A DNA stretch of 64,000 bases from Verrucosispora sp. NA02020. Lineage in GTDB: Bacteria > Actinomycetota > Actinomycetes > Mycobacteriales > Micromonosporaceae. A program made the position numbers and the translations under genes. The stretch lies in contig NZ_CP054923.1 of NCBI RefSeq assembly GCF_013364215.1, forward strand, positions 5,332,001-5,396,000, in the 5' to 3' direction. The first letter of the stretch is position 1. The number at the start of each line of letters is the position of its first letter. The notes under the pieces were generated by a model. It was not told the DNA's origin. It did no database searches and was given only the letters and a program-made list of their open reading frames with translations. Positions 14,350 through 24,082 of the stretch are shown one piece after another.

Positions 14350-16038
14350 TCAGCTTGGAGAAGCCTGTGAGGCAGAGTGGACGACCGGAAGGACCACTGC
14401 GGACGGATACTCCGGGTCGTGAATGATCTCCCGACGTCCACCACGGAGAGTCACGGCAGCGCCGAGGGGTTCGCCGGTTCCCGGGTTGCGCGAGTAGCGG
14501 GGATGGGCCCCGCCGGAGACCTGCACCCGCACCCGGTGCCCGGGGGCGAACCGGTGGGCGGTCGGCCACATCTCCACCGGCACCGCGACGGCACCGGTGG
14601 CGTCGGAGCGGAAGCGTCGCGGGTCGACGCGGACCAGGCCGTCGCAGACGTTCCAGGACCGGCCACGCCGGTCCACGTCGCACAGTCGCACGAAGACGTC
14701 CAGGTGGGCCAGCTCGCTGCGCAGGTGGATCTCCGCCCGCACCGGGCCGATCACCTCGACCGCGTGCTCCAGCGGGTCGGTGGTCCAGGTCAACACGTCG
14801 GGACGGGCCTCGACCGGACGGTTGTCGAACGGCCCGGCGCGCTGGGCCACCAGCAGCGGGCCGCCCAGCGAGGGGGTCGGGTCAACCGGGTCGTACCAGA
14901 AGGCGTCCGGCGGCGAGGGCACCGGCGGCGAGGTACGCAGCGCGGAGCCCGGGTGCAGGTGCCACCGGGTGGGTCGGGCCGGTGGCGGCCAGTCGGGCAG
15001 GTCACGCCACCCGCCCCCGGTGCCGCCCAGGTGCACCCGCACGGGCGCGCCGGCACCGGTGTCCCGGTCGACCCCGGCCGGCGCCGCGGCGCGGTCGTTC
15101 AGGTGTGCGTCGAGCCAGTCGAGTCCCTCGCGCAGCGCGGCGACGAACAGGCCGGGGCTGCCGTGGGTCCACGGCCCCACCACCAGCCTCGGCCGCGCCC
15201 CGGTGGCGCGCAGGGCCGCGTAGTCACGCAACTGGGCGGGCAGGAAGATGTCGTGCCACCCGCTGACCATCGCCACCGGCGCCCGCACCCGGTCGAGCCG
15301 GTCGTCGAAGATCCGGGTACGCCAGTAGTCGGCCTGCGGCGTGTGGTGCTCCAACCACTCCTGGAAGAACGGCACGGTGACCCCGGTGGCGATCCGGTCC
15401 GCCTCGACCAGGGGCAGGTGCGCCAGGGCGGCGGCCAGGCGGGGCTGGCCGCGTTTGAGCTCCCACTGCCGGGCCAGCCACGGCACGGTCTGCGCCTGGA
15501 GCAGTTCCACCCAGGTCAGCACCGTGTCCAGGGCGAAGGACTCGCCCGCGTACGTGGAGTCGCGGGTCGACGAGGCGGTGGCCACGGCGACCATCGCGCG
15601 CAGCTCGGTGCCCGCGTCGGCGGCCAGCGCCCACTGCACGAAACCCTGGTAGCTCGCGCCGAACATGCCGAACGCCCCACCCCACCAGGGCTGCCGACGC
15701 AGCCAGTCGAGGGTGTCCAACCCGTCGTCGCGCTCGTGCACGAACGGGTCGAAGGAGCCGCCGGAGCCGAAGGTGCCCCGGCAGGACTGGATGACCACGT
15801 GGAAGCCGCGCTCGGCGGCGAGCCGGCAGAGCAGCCGCATCGGCCCGCCCCGCCCGTACGGGGTGCGGATCAGCACGGTGGGCGCGTCCACCCGGTCCGG
15901 GCGGTAGTGGTCGGTGCGCAGGATCACCCCGTCGCGGACCCGGACTGGAATGTCCCGGGTGACAGCGACCCGACGGGTACGGGCCGGCGGCAGTCGCAAC
16001 GCGGCGCCGGCGAGCGCCGACGTCAGTCGATCCCACAT
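14350..16038 (-). CDS. CocE/NonD-family alpha/beta hydrolase
   Basis: 562 residues from ATG 16038. The N-terminal hydrolase domain has the nucleophile motif GMFGASYQG with Ser129, the CRGTFGSGG oxyanion region and VSGWHDIF plus a later His in VGPWTHGS as the expected acid and base region. The C-terminal 200 residues form the jelly-roll domain of X-Pro dipeptidyl-peptidase/cocaine esterase family enzymes (HVRVQVSGGAHPRYSRN-type end). Such enzymes split acyl or peptide bonds of small substrates. It starts 4 bases after the MarR stop, so the two are one operon, divergent from the MMPL exporter. Confidence 0.85.
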   Translation of the reverse strand: MWDRLTSALAGAALRLPPARTRRVAVTRDIPVRVRDGVILRTDHYRPDRVDAPTVLIRTPYGRGGPMRLLCRLAAERGFHVVIQSCRGTFGSGGSFDPFVHERDDGLDTLDWLRRQPWWGGAFGMFGASYQGFVQWALAADAGTELRAMVAVATASSTRDSTYAGESFALDTVLTWVELLQAQTVPWLARQWELKRGQPRLAAALAHLPLVEADRIATGVTVPFFQEWLEHHTPQADYWRTRIFDDRLDRVRAPVAMVSGWHDIFLPAQLRDYAALRATGARPRLVVGPWTHGSPGLFVAALREGLDWLDAHLNDRAAAPAGVDRDTGAGAPVRVHLGGTGGGWRDLPDWPPPARPTRWHLHPGSALRTSPPVPSPPDAFWYDPVDPTPSLGGPLLVAQRAGPFDNRPVEARPDVLTWTTDPLEHAVEVIGPVRAEIHLRSELAHLDVFVRLCDVDRRGRSWNVCDGLVRVDPRRFRSDATGAVAVPVEMWPTAHRFAPGHRVRVQVSGGAHPRYSRNPGTGEPLGAAVTLRGGRREIIHDPEYPSAVVLPVVHSASQASPS

Positions 16039-16042
16039 CGGG

Positions 16043-16573
16043 TCACTCCGTCCGGCGTCGGGGCGGCTCGGGTCGGGCGCCCCGGACGGTGTCCCGGTGT
16101 TCCCGCAGCGAGGCACCCATGGCGGAGATGAAGCGGTACACCACCTCCAGCTCGTCGTCGCGGAAGCCGCTCATCACCCGGTCGGTGCGCTCGCCCAGCG
16201 GCCGGAAGAAGTCCATCGCGAGCGCCGCACCACGGTCGGCGTAGCGGAGCAGGATCTTGCGCCGGTCGGTGGGATCCCGGTCCCGCCGGATGTGCCCGGC
16301 GCGTTCCAGCCGGTCGATCAGGGCGGTGACCGACCCGGAGGAGATGGCGAGGCGCTCGCCGAGCCGTCCCGGGGTGATCGGCGCCTCGGCCAGCTCGGCG
16401 TCCATGACCGCGATCAACGCCTGCAGGTCGGTGACGTTCAGACCGTGCTGCCCGGCGAAGGCGTGCCCCACGTGCTGGGCGTCCACGCCGTAGCGGCGCA
16501 GCTCGGCGGTGATCTCGGCGATCAGCAGCTCCCGGCGGGTATCCCGCCGCCGGTACATCCCCTGAGCCGCCAC
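16043..16573 (-). CDS. MarR-family transcriptional regulator
   Basis: 176 residues, GTG 16573 with GGGAGGGG 13 bases before. A winged HTH spans about 55-125: ITPGRLGERLAISSGSVTALIDRLERAGHIRRDRDPTDRRKILLRY, with the DPTDRR wing signature of MarR proteins. Flanking helices form the dimer interface. It is transcribed with the CocE hydrolase and divergently from the MMPL transporter; the inverted repeats at 16691-16723 are the likely operator. The model is a repressor relieved by a phenolic or lipophilic ligand that the exporter and hydrolase handle. Confidence 0.9.
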   Translation of the reverse strand: MAAQGMYRRRDTRRELLIAEITAELRRYGVDAQHVGHAFAGQHGLNVTDLQALIAVMDAELAEAPITPGRLGERLAISSGSVTALIDRLERAGHIRRDRDPTDRRKILLRYADRGAALAMDFFRPLGERTDRVMSGFRDDELEVVYRFISAMGASLREHRDTVRGARPEPPRRRTE

Positions 16574-16690
16574 GTCGCGCCGCTTCCCCTCCCGAACGCC
16601 CGCGTCGGAGCATACCCAGCCGGCCGTCCACCACCGTTGTCGAGATTCTCACGCCGCCAGTAGTTGCCACATCTATCTTGATGGACGAAA

Positions 16691-16723
16691 CTCTCGACTG
16701 TCTAGATATCTGTCTGTCGAGAG
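16691..16723. promoter_or_regulatory. Inverted repeat operator between MarR and MMPL genes
   Basis: CTCTCGAC (16691-16698) and GTCGAGAG (16716-16723) with a 17-base centre that contains the 8-base palindrome AGATATCT (16704-16711). It is 24 bases before the exporter start. Confidence 0.5.
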
Positions 16724-16746
16724 ACCTGTTTCGAGGGGCCCTACGG

Positions 16747-18876
16747 ATGTCCGTATTAACCCGTGTCGCGCGCAGCCGCCGCGCAGCCTGGCTCACCGTC
16801 CTGCTGACGGTCGTCTTCGGCGCGATCGTCTTCGCCCTGCCCACTCCCGACAACCCGGCACCGGTCTCCGCCACCGGGCTGTCCGAGAGCTGGGAGTCGA
16901 CGCAGGTCGAGCTGCTCCAGGACGAACTGCCCCAAAGTGACGTCGCCGCCGCCGTGGTGGTGGTCAGCCGCGACGACGGCGCCGCACTGACCGACGCCGA
17001 CCAGGCCGCGATCACCACCGGCTCCACCGGGCTCAGCGAGTTCGCCGTCGGCGGCCAGGTCGTCCCGCCCCAGGTGTCCCCCGACGGCACCGTCGCCCTG
17101 GTCGTCGTGCCGATGTCCACCGCCGGCGGCCAGGACGCCGTCAGCGCACAGGTGGCCGAACTGCGCGAGTCGCTCACCGCGCTGCCCGGGGACCTGACCG
17201 TCGAGGTCACCGGCGGGCCCGCCTTCACCGCCGACCTCACCAAGGTCTTCGAGGGCGCCGACCTCACCCTGCTCGCCTTCACCGCCGCCGTCGTCGCGGT
17301 CCTGCTGCTGGTCACCTACCGCAGCCCGCTGCTCTGGCTGATCCCGCTGACCATCGTGGCAGCCACCGAGCAGATCACCCTGCGCGCCCTGGACACCATC
17401 ATCCCGGCGGTCGGCATCAACTTCGCCGGTGGTGCCGTGACCGGCATCGCCAGCGTCCTCGTCTTCGGTGCCGCCACCAACTACGCCCTGCTGCTCATCG
17501 CCCGCTACCGCGAGGAACTACGCCGCGAGCAGGACCGCTTCGTCGCGATGCGCAAGGCCCTGCGCCGCACCGCCGAACCGATCCTGGCCAGCGGCGGCAC
17601 CGTCATGCTCGGCGTACTCACGCTGCTGCTCAGCGAACGGGAACTCAACCGCGCCCTCGCCGTGGCCTGCGCCACCGGCATCCTGCTCGCGATGGCCTCG
17701 GCCCTGCTGGTGCTGCCCGCCGCCCTGGTGCTCGGCGGACGCCGCCTGTTCTGGCCGCTGGTGCCCGAGGTCGGCAGCCAGGGCCGCGAAGGCCGGATCT
17801 GGGGCCGCCTCGGCGCCGCCGTGATCCGCCGCCCGGTGCCCGTCGCGGCGCTGGCCACCCTGCTGCTGGCCGCGCTCGCCCTCGGCGGGCTGGGCCTGCG
17901 CACCGGCCTCTCCGAGACCGAGCAGTTCCGGATCGAGCCGGAGGCGGTGGCCGGCGCGCAGACCCTCGGCCGCGCCTTCCCCGCCGGCACCACCCAACCC
18001 GTCGCGGTGATGACCAACCCCGCCACCGTGCCGGCCGTCACCGAGGCCGCCACCGCCGTCGACGGGGTCGCCTCCGCCCGCCCCGGCCCGGCCGGAGACA
18101 CCGTCGCCCAGATCGACGTCGTCCTCGACGCCGAACCCGGCACCGCCGCCGCGAACCGCACCCTGGTCGCGCTCCGCGACGCTGTCTCCGCCGTACCCGA
18201 CTCGGCACCCCCGACCCCGGCCGGCGTCGACGAGATCTCCGGCGCCCTGGTCGGCGGCAGCCTCGCCGGAGACTACGACTCCGCCGCCGCCGACGACCGG
18301 GACCTCCGGGTGATCCTGCCGCTGATCCTGCTGCTGGTCGCCGCAGTGCTCGTGCTGCTGCTACGCGGCATCATCGCCCCGGTGCTGCTGGTGGTCACCG
18401 TCGTCGCGTCGTACTTCGCCAGCCTCGGCGGTGCCTGGCTGCTCTTCGACCACGTCCTGGGCTTCCCCGCACTGGACACCACAGTGCCGCTGCTGGCCTT
18501 CGTCTTCCTCGTCGCGCTCGGCGTGGACTACAACATCTTCCTGGTCACCCGGGCCCGGGAGGACGCCCGCGCCACCGGCACCCGCGAGGGCATGCTCTCC
18601 GCGCTCCGCGCCACCGGCGGCGTCATCACCAGCGCCGGCATCCTGCTCGCCGCGGTCTTCGCGCTGCTCGGCGTGCTACCGCTGATCACCCTGACCCAGA
18701 TCGGCATCATCGTCTGCCTGGGCGTCCTGCTGGACACCCTGCTCGTCCGCACGGTCGTCGTGCCGGCGCTGGCGTTCCTGCTCGGCGAGAGGTTCTGGTG
18801 GCCCGGCCGGATCACCCGCGATCAGAACCCCAGGCAGACACACTCCGACATCAGCGCCCGCACGTTGCGCACGTAA
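16747..18876 (+). CDS. MMPL/RND-family exporter
   Basis: 709 residues from ATG 16747, preceded by GAGGGG. The layout is the MMPL duplication: one N-terminal membrane helix, an external domain of about 120 residues, five to six membrane helices (from LTLLAFTAAVVAVLLLVTYRSPLLWLIPL), a cytoplasmic segment, then a second helix-domain-helices unit (LPLILLLVAAVLVLLLRGIIAPVLLVVTVVASYFASLG). The motif ALGVDYNIFLVTRAREDA in the second half and GAATNYALLLIARYREEL in the first carry the expected Asp/Asn-Tyr pairs of the proton relay. It is likely to export a lipid or hydrophobic drug. Its 3' end overlaps the convergent transglycosylase gene by 55 bases. Confidence 0.9.
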   Translation: MSVLTRVARSRRAAWLTVLLTVVFGAIVFALPTPDNPAPVSATGLSESWESTQVELLQDELPQSDVAAAVVVVSRDDGAALTDADQAAITTGSTGLSEFAVGGQVVPPQVSPDGTVALVVVPMSTAGGQDAVSAQVAELRESLTALPGDLTVEVTGGPAFTADLTKVFEGADLTLLAFTAAVVAVLLLVTYRSPLLWLIPLTIVAATEQITLRALDTIIPAVGINFAGGAVTGIASVLVFGAATNYALLLIARYREELRREQDRFVAMRKALRRTAEPILASGGTVMLGVLTLLLSERELNRALAVACATGILLAMASALLVLPAALVLGGRRLFWPLVPEVGSQGREGRIWGRLGAAVIRRPVPVAALATLLLAALALGGLGLRTGLSETEQFRIEPEAVAGAQTLGRAFPAGTTQPVAVMTNPATVPAVTEAATAVDGVASARPGPAGDTVAQIDVVLDAEPGTAAANRTLVALRDAVSAVPDSAPPTPAGVDEISGALVGGSLAGDYDSAAADDRDLRVILPLILLLVAAVLVLLLRGIIAPVLLVVTVVASYFASLGGAWLLFDHVLGFPALDTTVPLLAFVFLVALGVDYNIFLVTRAREDARATGTREGMLSALRATGGVITSAGILLAAVFALLGVLPLITLTQIGIIVCLGVLLDTLLVRTVVVPALAFLLGERFWWPGRITRDQNPRQTHSDISARTLRT

Positions 18877-19712
18877 CCCGGATTGGGGATGGCCAACGGC
18901 TGCCCCGGTCGGGCCACCGCCCCGTGACCGAAGTTGTACGCGGCGATCACCGCGTTGAGCAGACAGGAGTCCAGGACACCCGAGGTGCACAGGCCCGCGT
19001 CCAGCCGGTAGTCGGCGTCGAAGTACATGTCACCGATGTACTTGGTGAGCCACGCCAGATAGGTGCCGCCGAGATAGGCGTTGTCCCGGTAGTCCCACAC
19101 GTCGTAGCTCTGCCCGAACCGCTGGTTCATCCAGGTCGCGGTATCCGGCATCACCTGCATCAGGCCGATGCCCTCGTCGCAGGCGACGATGTTGGACTGC
19201 CACCCGCTCTCCTGCCAGGCGGTCGCCTTGATCAGGTCCAGCGGAACGCGGATGTCCGGCGCGGAGGTCGGCCAGTAGGTCCGGCCTGCCGCGTCGGTCA
19301 GCGCCGCCTTGGCCTGCGCCCGGCTGGCCTGCTCGCCCTTGTAGGTGGGCTGGCAGCCACTGGGCGCGGGCTTCGGCGGCTTCGGCGGCACGTTGGTCTC
19401 CGTCGGCGGCTTCGGCACCGCCCTCGGCGCCGGGGCGCTGCGTCGCGGCGTCGGCTTCACGCTCGCCGTCGGCGACGGCGCGGCAGCCGACCGGGGCGCG
19501 GCACCCATCGACTGGACCGCCTTCGGCGTGGGACTGGCCTCGTCCGGCCCGACCGACTCGGTGGCCTGCGTCGGCTCCGTCGCCTCCTGCGGCAACGCGA
19601 CCGGCGCGGGCACCTCCGTCGCCGGAGCGTCCACACTGGCGCAACCACCCCCGGTCGCCAGCAACAGCCCGGCGAGCAGCGCGACGCCCAGTCTGGTGAC
19701 GCTCCGTCCCAT
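18822..19712 (-). CDS. Lytic transglycosylase (SLT-like), lipoprotein or secreted
   Basis: 296 residues. The signal peptide (RLGVALLAGLLLATGGGCAS) has Cys24 in a loose lipobox. A Pro/Thr/Ala spacer of 90 residues follows. The SLT domain covers about 155-285: ATAWQESGWQSNIVACDEGIGLMQVMP with catalytic Glu168 and the GLMQ motif, then YLGGTYLAWL and NAVIAAYNFGHGAV. It cleaves the MurNAc-GlcNAc bond of peptidoglycan outside the membrane. Cys residues near the active site and at the end (CLGF, ECVC, GLCTSGVLDSC) suggest disulfides. The gene is tail-to-tail with the exporter and overlaps it by 55 bases. Confidence 0.85.
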   Translation of the reverse strand: MGRSVTRLGVALLAGLLLATGGGCASVDAPATEVPAPVALPQEATEPTQATESVGPDEASPTPKAVQSMGAAPRSAAAPSPTASVKPTPRRSAPAPRAVPKPPTETNVPPKPPKPAPSGCQPTYKGEQASRAQAKAALTDAAGRTYWPTSAPDIRVPLDLIKATAWQESGWQSNIVACDEGIGLMQVMPDTATWMNQRFGQSYDVWDYRDNAYLGGTYLAWLTKYIGDMYFDADYRLDAGLCTSGVLDSCLLNAVIAAYNFGHGAVARPGQPLAIPNPGYVRNVRALMSECVCLGF

Positions 19713-19814
19713 GTCGACCCCCTTCGGCAGTGACGAGCCCGCCGCACACTAACAGCCCCAGGTCGTGTTTCGTGGCCCGCACATCCACGCCGCCCAGGTC
19801 AAGCCCCCTGTCGG

Positions 19815-21185
19815 CTACACCGTCGGCCCGAAACCCGACTCACGCACCGACCCGGCCGTCACCGCCCGGTCCCGCGTGGCCCACGCGACCATGAACACCG
19901 CCGGCCACGCCGCACCCAGCAACACCGCGCCCACCGTCCCGCTGGCCGTGCTCATCCCCAGATAGAGCCGCGCCCCGCCGATCGCGACGACCCCGACCGC
20001 CGCGACCGTCCAGGCCGCCACCGCCAACGGCCACCGCGCCCCCCGCGACAGCAACCAGGCCAGCGTGCACAGGCTGGCCGTGACCACCACGTTCTGCGTG
20101 GAGAACAGCACCGTCCGTCCGCCGGCGGCCAGGTCGGCCACCACCGCCAACACCACCAGCGGCACGAACGCACCGACCGTGCCCACCACACTGAGCAGGT
20201 CCGCCCGCCACGGCCGGTGCCGCCACGCCTGCACCAGCGCCACCACCGCGACCACCACGATCAGCGACGACCCGCGCAACACCGACACCGCCGCCTGCGT
20301 CGCCTCCACCGCGTCCGGCGTACGCCGCGCCGCGAACCACCCCGCGATCGCCCCGTCCACCAGTGACAGACCGCTGTGCCGGACCACCGTCCGCAACGCC
20401 CAGGCGATGACCAGACCGACCGCGAACAGCAGCACCACCCCGGCCGCCAGATTCGCCAGCAACGCCCAGGCCGGACCGAGCCGCAGACTGAGCAGGAAGA
20501 ACAGCAGCCCGTACCGGGCCGACAGCCACCGCAGCGGCGGCAGTCGCGCGGCCCGCGTCACCAGCGCCCGGACCGGGTCCGGGTTACGCCCCAGCCACCG
20601 CCCGACCATCACCACCGCGAGCAGCGCCGCGATCAGCACCAGCACCGCGCCGGTGGCCTGCCCGAGCAGCCGGGACACCGTCGCATACGACTCACCCGCC
20701 AGGTGCCCCACCAGCACCGACCCACCCACCCAGGTCGCCACCCCGGCCAGGTTCCACGGCGCGAACCGGCGGTACGGCATGCCCGCCGCGCCCGCCAGCC
20801 GGGGCACCAGCGTCCGGGCGAACGCCACCCAGCGGGCGGTCAGCACGCCCCGGCCCCCCATCCGCCCGAGCATCGCGTCGGCCCGGGCCCACCGCTGCGG
20901 CCCCACCCGCGCACCCCACCGGCTCGCCCGCAACCGGGGTCCGTAGCGCCGCCCGGCCCGGAACGCCACCGCGTCGCCCGTCGCCGCCGCGACGACCATC
21001 ACCGCCAGCGCCGGACCGAGCCGCAACGTCCCGGTGTACGTGAGGAAGCCCACCAACAGCAGAGTGGCCTCACCGGGCGCCACCAACCCGACGAGCAGAG
21101 CCGTCTCGGCCGCCACCACCAGGGCCGCCACCACGTAGATCAGACCCGGTGGCAGGCTCTGCACCGAGTTCAGCAGATCGTGCAC
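19815..21185 (-). CDS. DedA-like membrane protein fused to a degenerate PAP2-like domain
   Basis: 456 residues. Residues 1-200 are DedA-like: [37 protein letters not shown], and [32 protein letters not shown], which has the full R-FxRxxxP-type motif. Residues 215-445 have the helix pattern of a PAP2 phosphatase, with [22 protein letters not shown] where PSGH should stand and [25 protein letters not shown] where SRxYLGVHxPxD is expected. The catalytic His residues of both motifs are absent, so phosphatase activity is unlikely. DedA-PAP2 fusions are known in actinobacteria; this one seems to have lost catalysis. Confidence 0.8.
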   Translation of the reverse strand: MHDLLNSVQSLPPGLIYVVAALVVAAETALLVGLVAPGEATLLLVGFLTYTGTLRLGPALAVMVVAAATGDAVAFRAGRRYGPRLRASRWGARVGPQRWARADAMLGRMGGRGVLTARWVAFARTLVPRLAGAAGMPYRRFAPWNLAGVATWVGGSVLVGHLAGESYATVSRLLGQATGAVLVLIAALLAVVMVGRWLGRNPDPVRALVTRAARLPPLRWLSARYGLLFFLLSLRLGPAWALLANLAAGVVLLFAVGLVIAWALRTVVRHSGLSLVDGAIAGWFAARRTPDAVEATQAAVSVLRGSSLIVVVAVVALVQAWRHRPWRADLLSVVGTVGAFVPLVVLAVVADLAAGGRTVLFSTQNVVVTASLCTLAWLLSRGARWPLAVAAWTVAAVGVVAIGGARLYLGMSTASGTVGAVLLGAAWPAVFMVAWATRDRAVTAGSVRESGFGPTV

Positions 21186-21311
21186 GGCGCCCCCGGATCA
21201 CCTCGGCAGGACTGCCCTGCAAGTGTGACAGTGCTCTCCGTCACCGCGCGGCCCCACCCTCCGGTGACCCCGACGCCACGCGGCTACCGCCGAGGCGGGA
21301 GGATGGAGCTC

Positions 21312-23180
21312 ATGCAGCTGCGCACCGACCTTCGCAACGTCGCCATCATCGCTCACGTCGACCACGGCAAGACCACCCTGGTCGATGCCATGTTGCGGCA
21401 GGCCGGCGCCTACGGCGCCCGGGGCGAGGTGACCGAGCGGGTGATGGACTCGATGGACCTCGAACGCGAGAAGGGCATCACCATCCTCGCCAAGAACACC
21501 GGCGTGCGCTACCTGCCGGCGGACGGCTCCGACCCGGTCACCATCAACATCATCGACACCCCCGGCCACGCCGACTTCGGCGGTGAGGTCGAGCGCGGCC
21601 TGACCATGGTCGACGGCGTGGTGCTCCTGGTCGACGCCAGCGAGGGCCCGCTGCCGCAGACCCGGTTCGTGCTCCGCAAGGCCCTCAAGGCCCGGATGCC
21701 GATCATCCTCGTGATCAACAAGGTGGACCGTCCCGACGCCCGGATCAAGGAGGTCGTCGACGACAGCTACGAGCTCTTCCTCGACCTCGACGCCGACGAG
21801 GAGCAGATCGACTTCCCGATCGTCTACGCCTGCGCCCGCGACGGCATCGCCTCGCTGACCCAGCCCGCCGACGGCTCCGTACCCCAGGACAGCCAGAGCC
21901 TGGAGCCGCTGTTCCGCACCCTGCTGGACACCATCCCGCCGCCCGCGTACGACGAGCAGGCCCCGCTCCAGGCGCACGTGACCAACCTCGACGCCTCCCC
22001 GTTCCTCGGCCGCCTCGCGCTGTGCCGGGTCCGGCAGGGCACCATCGCCAAGGGCCAGACCGTGGCCTGGTGCCGCACCGACGGCAGCACCCAGCGGGTC
22101 CGCATCTCCGAGCTGCTGATGACCGAGGGCCTGGAGCGCAAGCCCGCCGACTCGGCCGGCCCGGGCGACATCATCGCCGTCGCCGGCATCCCCGAGATCA
22201 TGATCGGCGAGACGCTCGCCGACGCGGAGAACCCGCAGCCGCTGCCGCTGATCACCGTCGACGAGCCGGCCATCTCGATGACCATCGGCACCAACACCTC
22301 GCCGCTGGTCGGCCGGGTCAAGGGCGCCAAGGTCACCGCCCGGATGGTCAAGGACCGGCTGGACAAGGAACTGATCGGCAACGTGTCGCTGCGGGTGCTG
22401 CCCACCGAGCGCCCGGACGCCTGGGAGGTGCAGGGCCGAGGCGAGCTGGCGCTGGCGATCCTGGTCGAGCAGATGCGCCGCGAGTCCTTCGAGCTGACCG
22501 TCGGCAAGCCGCAGGTGGTCACCCGCGAGATCGACGGCCGCACCTGCGAGCCGGTGGAGCGGCTCACCATCGACTCGCCCGACGACTACCTCGGCGCGAT
22601 CACCCAGCTGCTGGCCACCCGCAAGGGCCGGATGGAGCAGCTGGTCAACCACGGCACCGGCTGGATCCGGATGGAGTGGCTGGTCCCGGCGCGCGGCCTG
22701 ATCGGCTTCCGCACCGAGTTCCTCACCGAGACCCGTGGCACCGGCATCCTGCACCACGTCTTCGAGTCGTACGAGCCGTGGTTCGGCGAGCTGCGGACCC
22801 GCAACAACGGCTCGCTGGTCGCCGACCGGGCCGGCGCCGTCACCGCCTTCGCGATGACCAACCTCCAGGAACGCGGCCAACTCTTCGTCGAGCCCACCAC
22901 CGAGGTGTACGAGGGCATGATCGTCGGGGAGAACTCCCGCTCCGACGACATGGACGTCAACATCACCAAGGAGAAGAAGCTCACCAACATGCGCTCCTCC
23001 ACCGCCGACGAGACCGAGAAGCTGATCCCGCCGCGCAAGCTGTCGCTGGAGCAGGCCCTCGAGTTCTGCCGCGAGGACGAGTGCGTCGAGGTCACCCCCG
23101 CCGCCGTACGCATCCGCAAGGTCGTGCTCGACCAGACCCAGCGGGCGCGCACCGCCGCCCGCCGCAAGCACGCCGGCTGA
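21312..23180 (+). CDS. typA: Translational GTPase TypA/BipA
   Basis: 622 residues. ATG 21312 is chosen because GGGAGG lies 9 bases before it; another ATG at 21303 directly abuts that site. G motifs are clear: AHVDHGKT (14-21), [14 protein letters not shown] and NKVDRPDAR. Domain II, EF-G-like domains III and V and the BipA-specific C-terminal domain follow, ending in [22 protein letters not shown], the family signature. It binds the ribosome and helps large-subunit assembly under stress. Length matches the family. The gene is followed after 8 bases by a beta-lactamase-like gene. Confidence 0.97.
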   Translation: MQLRTDLRNVAIIAHVDHGKTTLVDAMLRQAGAYGARGEVTERVMDSMDLEREKGITILAKNTGVRYLPADGSDPVTINIIDTPGHADFGGEVERGLTMVDGVVLLVDASEGPLPQTRFVLRKALKARMPIILVINKVDRPDARIKEVVDDSYELFLDLDADEEQIDFPIVYACARDGIASLTQPADGSVPQDSQSLEPLFRTLLDTIPPPAYDEQAPLQAHVTNLDASPFLGRLALCRVRQGTIAKGQTVAWCRTDGSTQRVRISELLMTEGLERKPADSAGPGDIIAVAGIPEIMIGETLADAENPQPLPLITVDEPAISMTIGTNTSPLVGRVKGAKVTARMVKDRLDKELIGNVSLRVLPTERPDAWEVQGRGELALAILVEQMRRESFELTVGKPQVVTREIDGRTCEPVERLTIDSPDDYLGAITQLLATRKGRMEQLVNHGTGWIRMEWLVPARGLIGFRTEFLTETRGTGILHHVFESYEPWFGELRTRNNGSLVADRAGAVTAFAMTNLQERGQLFVEPTTEVYEGMIVGENSRSDDMDVNITKEKKLTNMRSSTADETEKLIPPRKLSLEQALEFCREDECVEVTPAAVRIRKVVLDQTQRARTAARRKHAG

Positions 23181-23188
23181 CCCCTTTC

Positions 23189-24082
23189 ATGTCCGCCGAC
23201 GACGCGCGGCTGGACCGGGAACCCGGCACGATCTCGGTGTACGCGGGGCGGCTCGACGCCCCGCCCACCTGGACCCGACACGCCGAGGTCACCCACTACG
23301 CGGCGAGCACCATGAAACTCGCGGTGCTCGCCGCGCTGCACCGCACCGCCGAGACCGGACGGCTCGACCTGGACACCCCGGTGCCGGTCCGCAACCGGTT
23401 CACCTCCGCCCTCCCGGACGCACCTCCGTACTCCTGCGTCCGCGAGTACGACAACGACCAGGAGGTCTGGGACCGGCTCGGACGGCAGGTGCCGCTGCGC
23501 TGGCTCGCCGAACGGATGATCGTGCGGTCCAGCAACCTCGCCACCAACCTGCTCCTCGACCACGTCGGCCGACCCGCCGTGGCCGAGGTCTGGGCCGCGG
23601 CCGGCGCCCGGCACAGCGTCACCGCCCGGGGCATCGAGGACCTCGCCGCCCGCGACGCCGGCATCACCAACCTGGTCACCGCCGCCGACCTGGCCGCCCT
23701 GCTGCGCGCCGTCGCCGTCGGCGCCACCCGCCCCGGGCCGGTCGCCTCACCCGCCGCCTGCGCCGCCATGCGCGACGTGCTCTGCGCCCAACAGGTCCGC
23801 CAGGACATCGCCGAGGGCCTACCCGCCGGCACCCGGCTGGCCCACAAGAACGGCTGGGTACGCGGAGTCCGCCACGGCGCGGCAGTGGTCTTCCCCACCG
23901 ACGCCCCGCCGTACCTGCTGGTCGTCTGCACCACCACCCCGCTGACCGCGCAACAGCCCAGCGGCCCGGCCGACGCACACGCCCGACGCCTGGTCGCCGA
24001 CATCTCCGCCCGGCTGTGGCGCGACCGCCACCACCTCACTCCAGCAGGTTGGCCCGCAACGCCGCCACCGTCTCACCGGTGA
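23189..24082 (+). CDS. Class A beta-lactamase-like serine hydrolase
   Basis: 297 residues without an obvious signal peptide. Motif 1 is STMK (Ser40-Lys43), motif 2 is SSN at 114-116 in place of SDN, and motif 3 is HKNG (219-222) in place of KTG. The helix pattern around EDLAARDAGITNLVTAADLAALLRAV agrees with the beta-lactamase2 family. Lack of an export signal and variant motifs argue against a periplasmic antibiotic-resistance enzyme; it may be a cytoplasmic esterase or peptidase. It starts 8 bases after typA and overlaps the convergent phosphatase gene by 47 bases. Confidence 0.8.
   Translation: MSADDARLDREPGTISVYAGRLDAPPTWTRHAEVTHYAASTMKLAVLAALHRTAETGRLDLDTPVPVRNRFTSALPDAPPYSCVREYDNDQEVWDRLGRQVPLRWLAERMIVRSSNLATNLLLDHVGRPAVAEVWAAAGARHSVTARGIEDLAARDAGITNLVTAADLAALLRAVAVGATRPGPVASPAACAAMRDVLCAQQVRQDIAEGLPAGTRLAHKNGWVRGVRHGAAVVFPTDAPPYLLVVCTTTPLTAQQPSGPADAHARRLVADISARLWRDRHHLTPAGWPATPPPSHR

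Noticed and set aside
20376-21311. Long N-terminal extension of typA
   Set aside because: The frame stays open upstream opposite the DedA-PAP2 gene, but TypA homologues start at the MQLRTDLRN region and a ribosome site is there.
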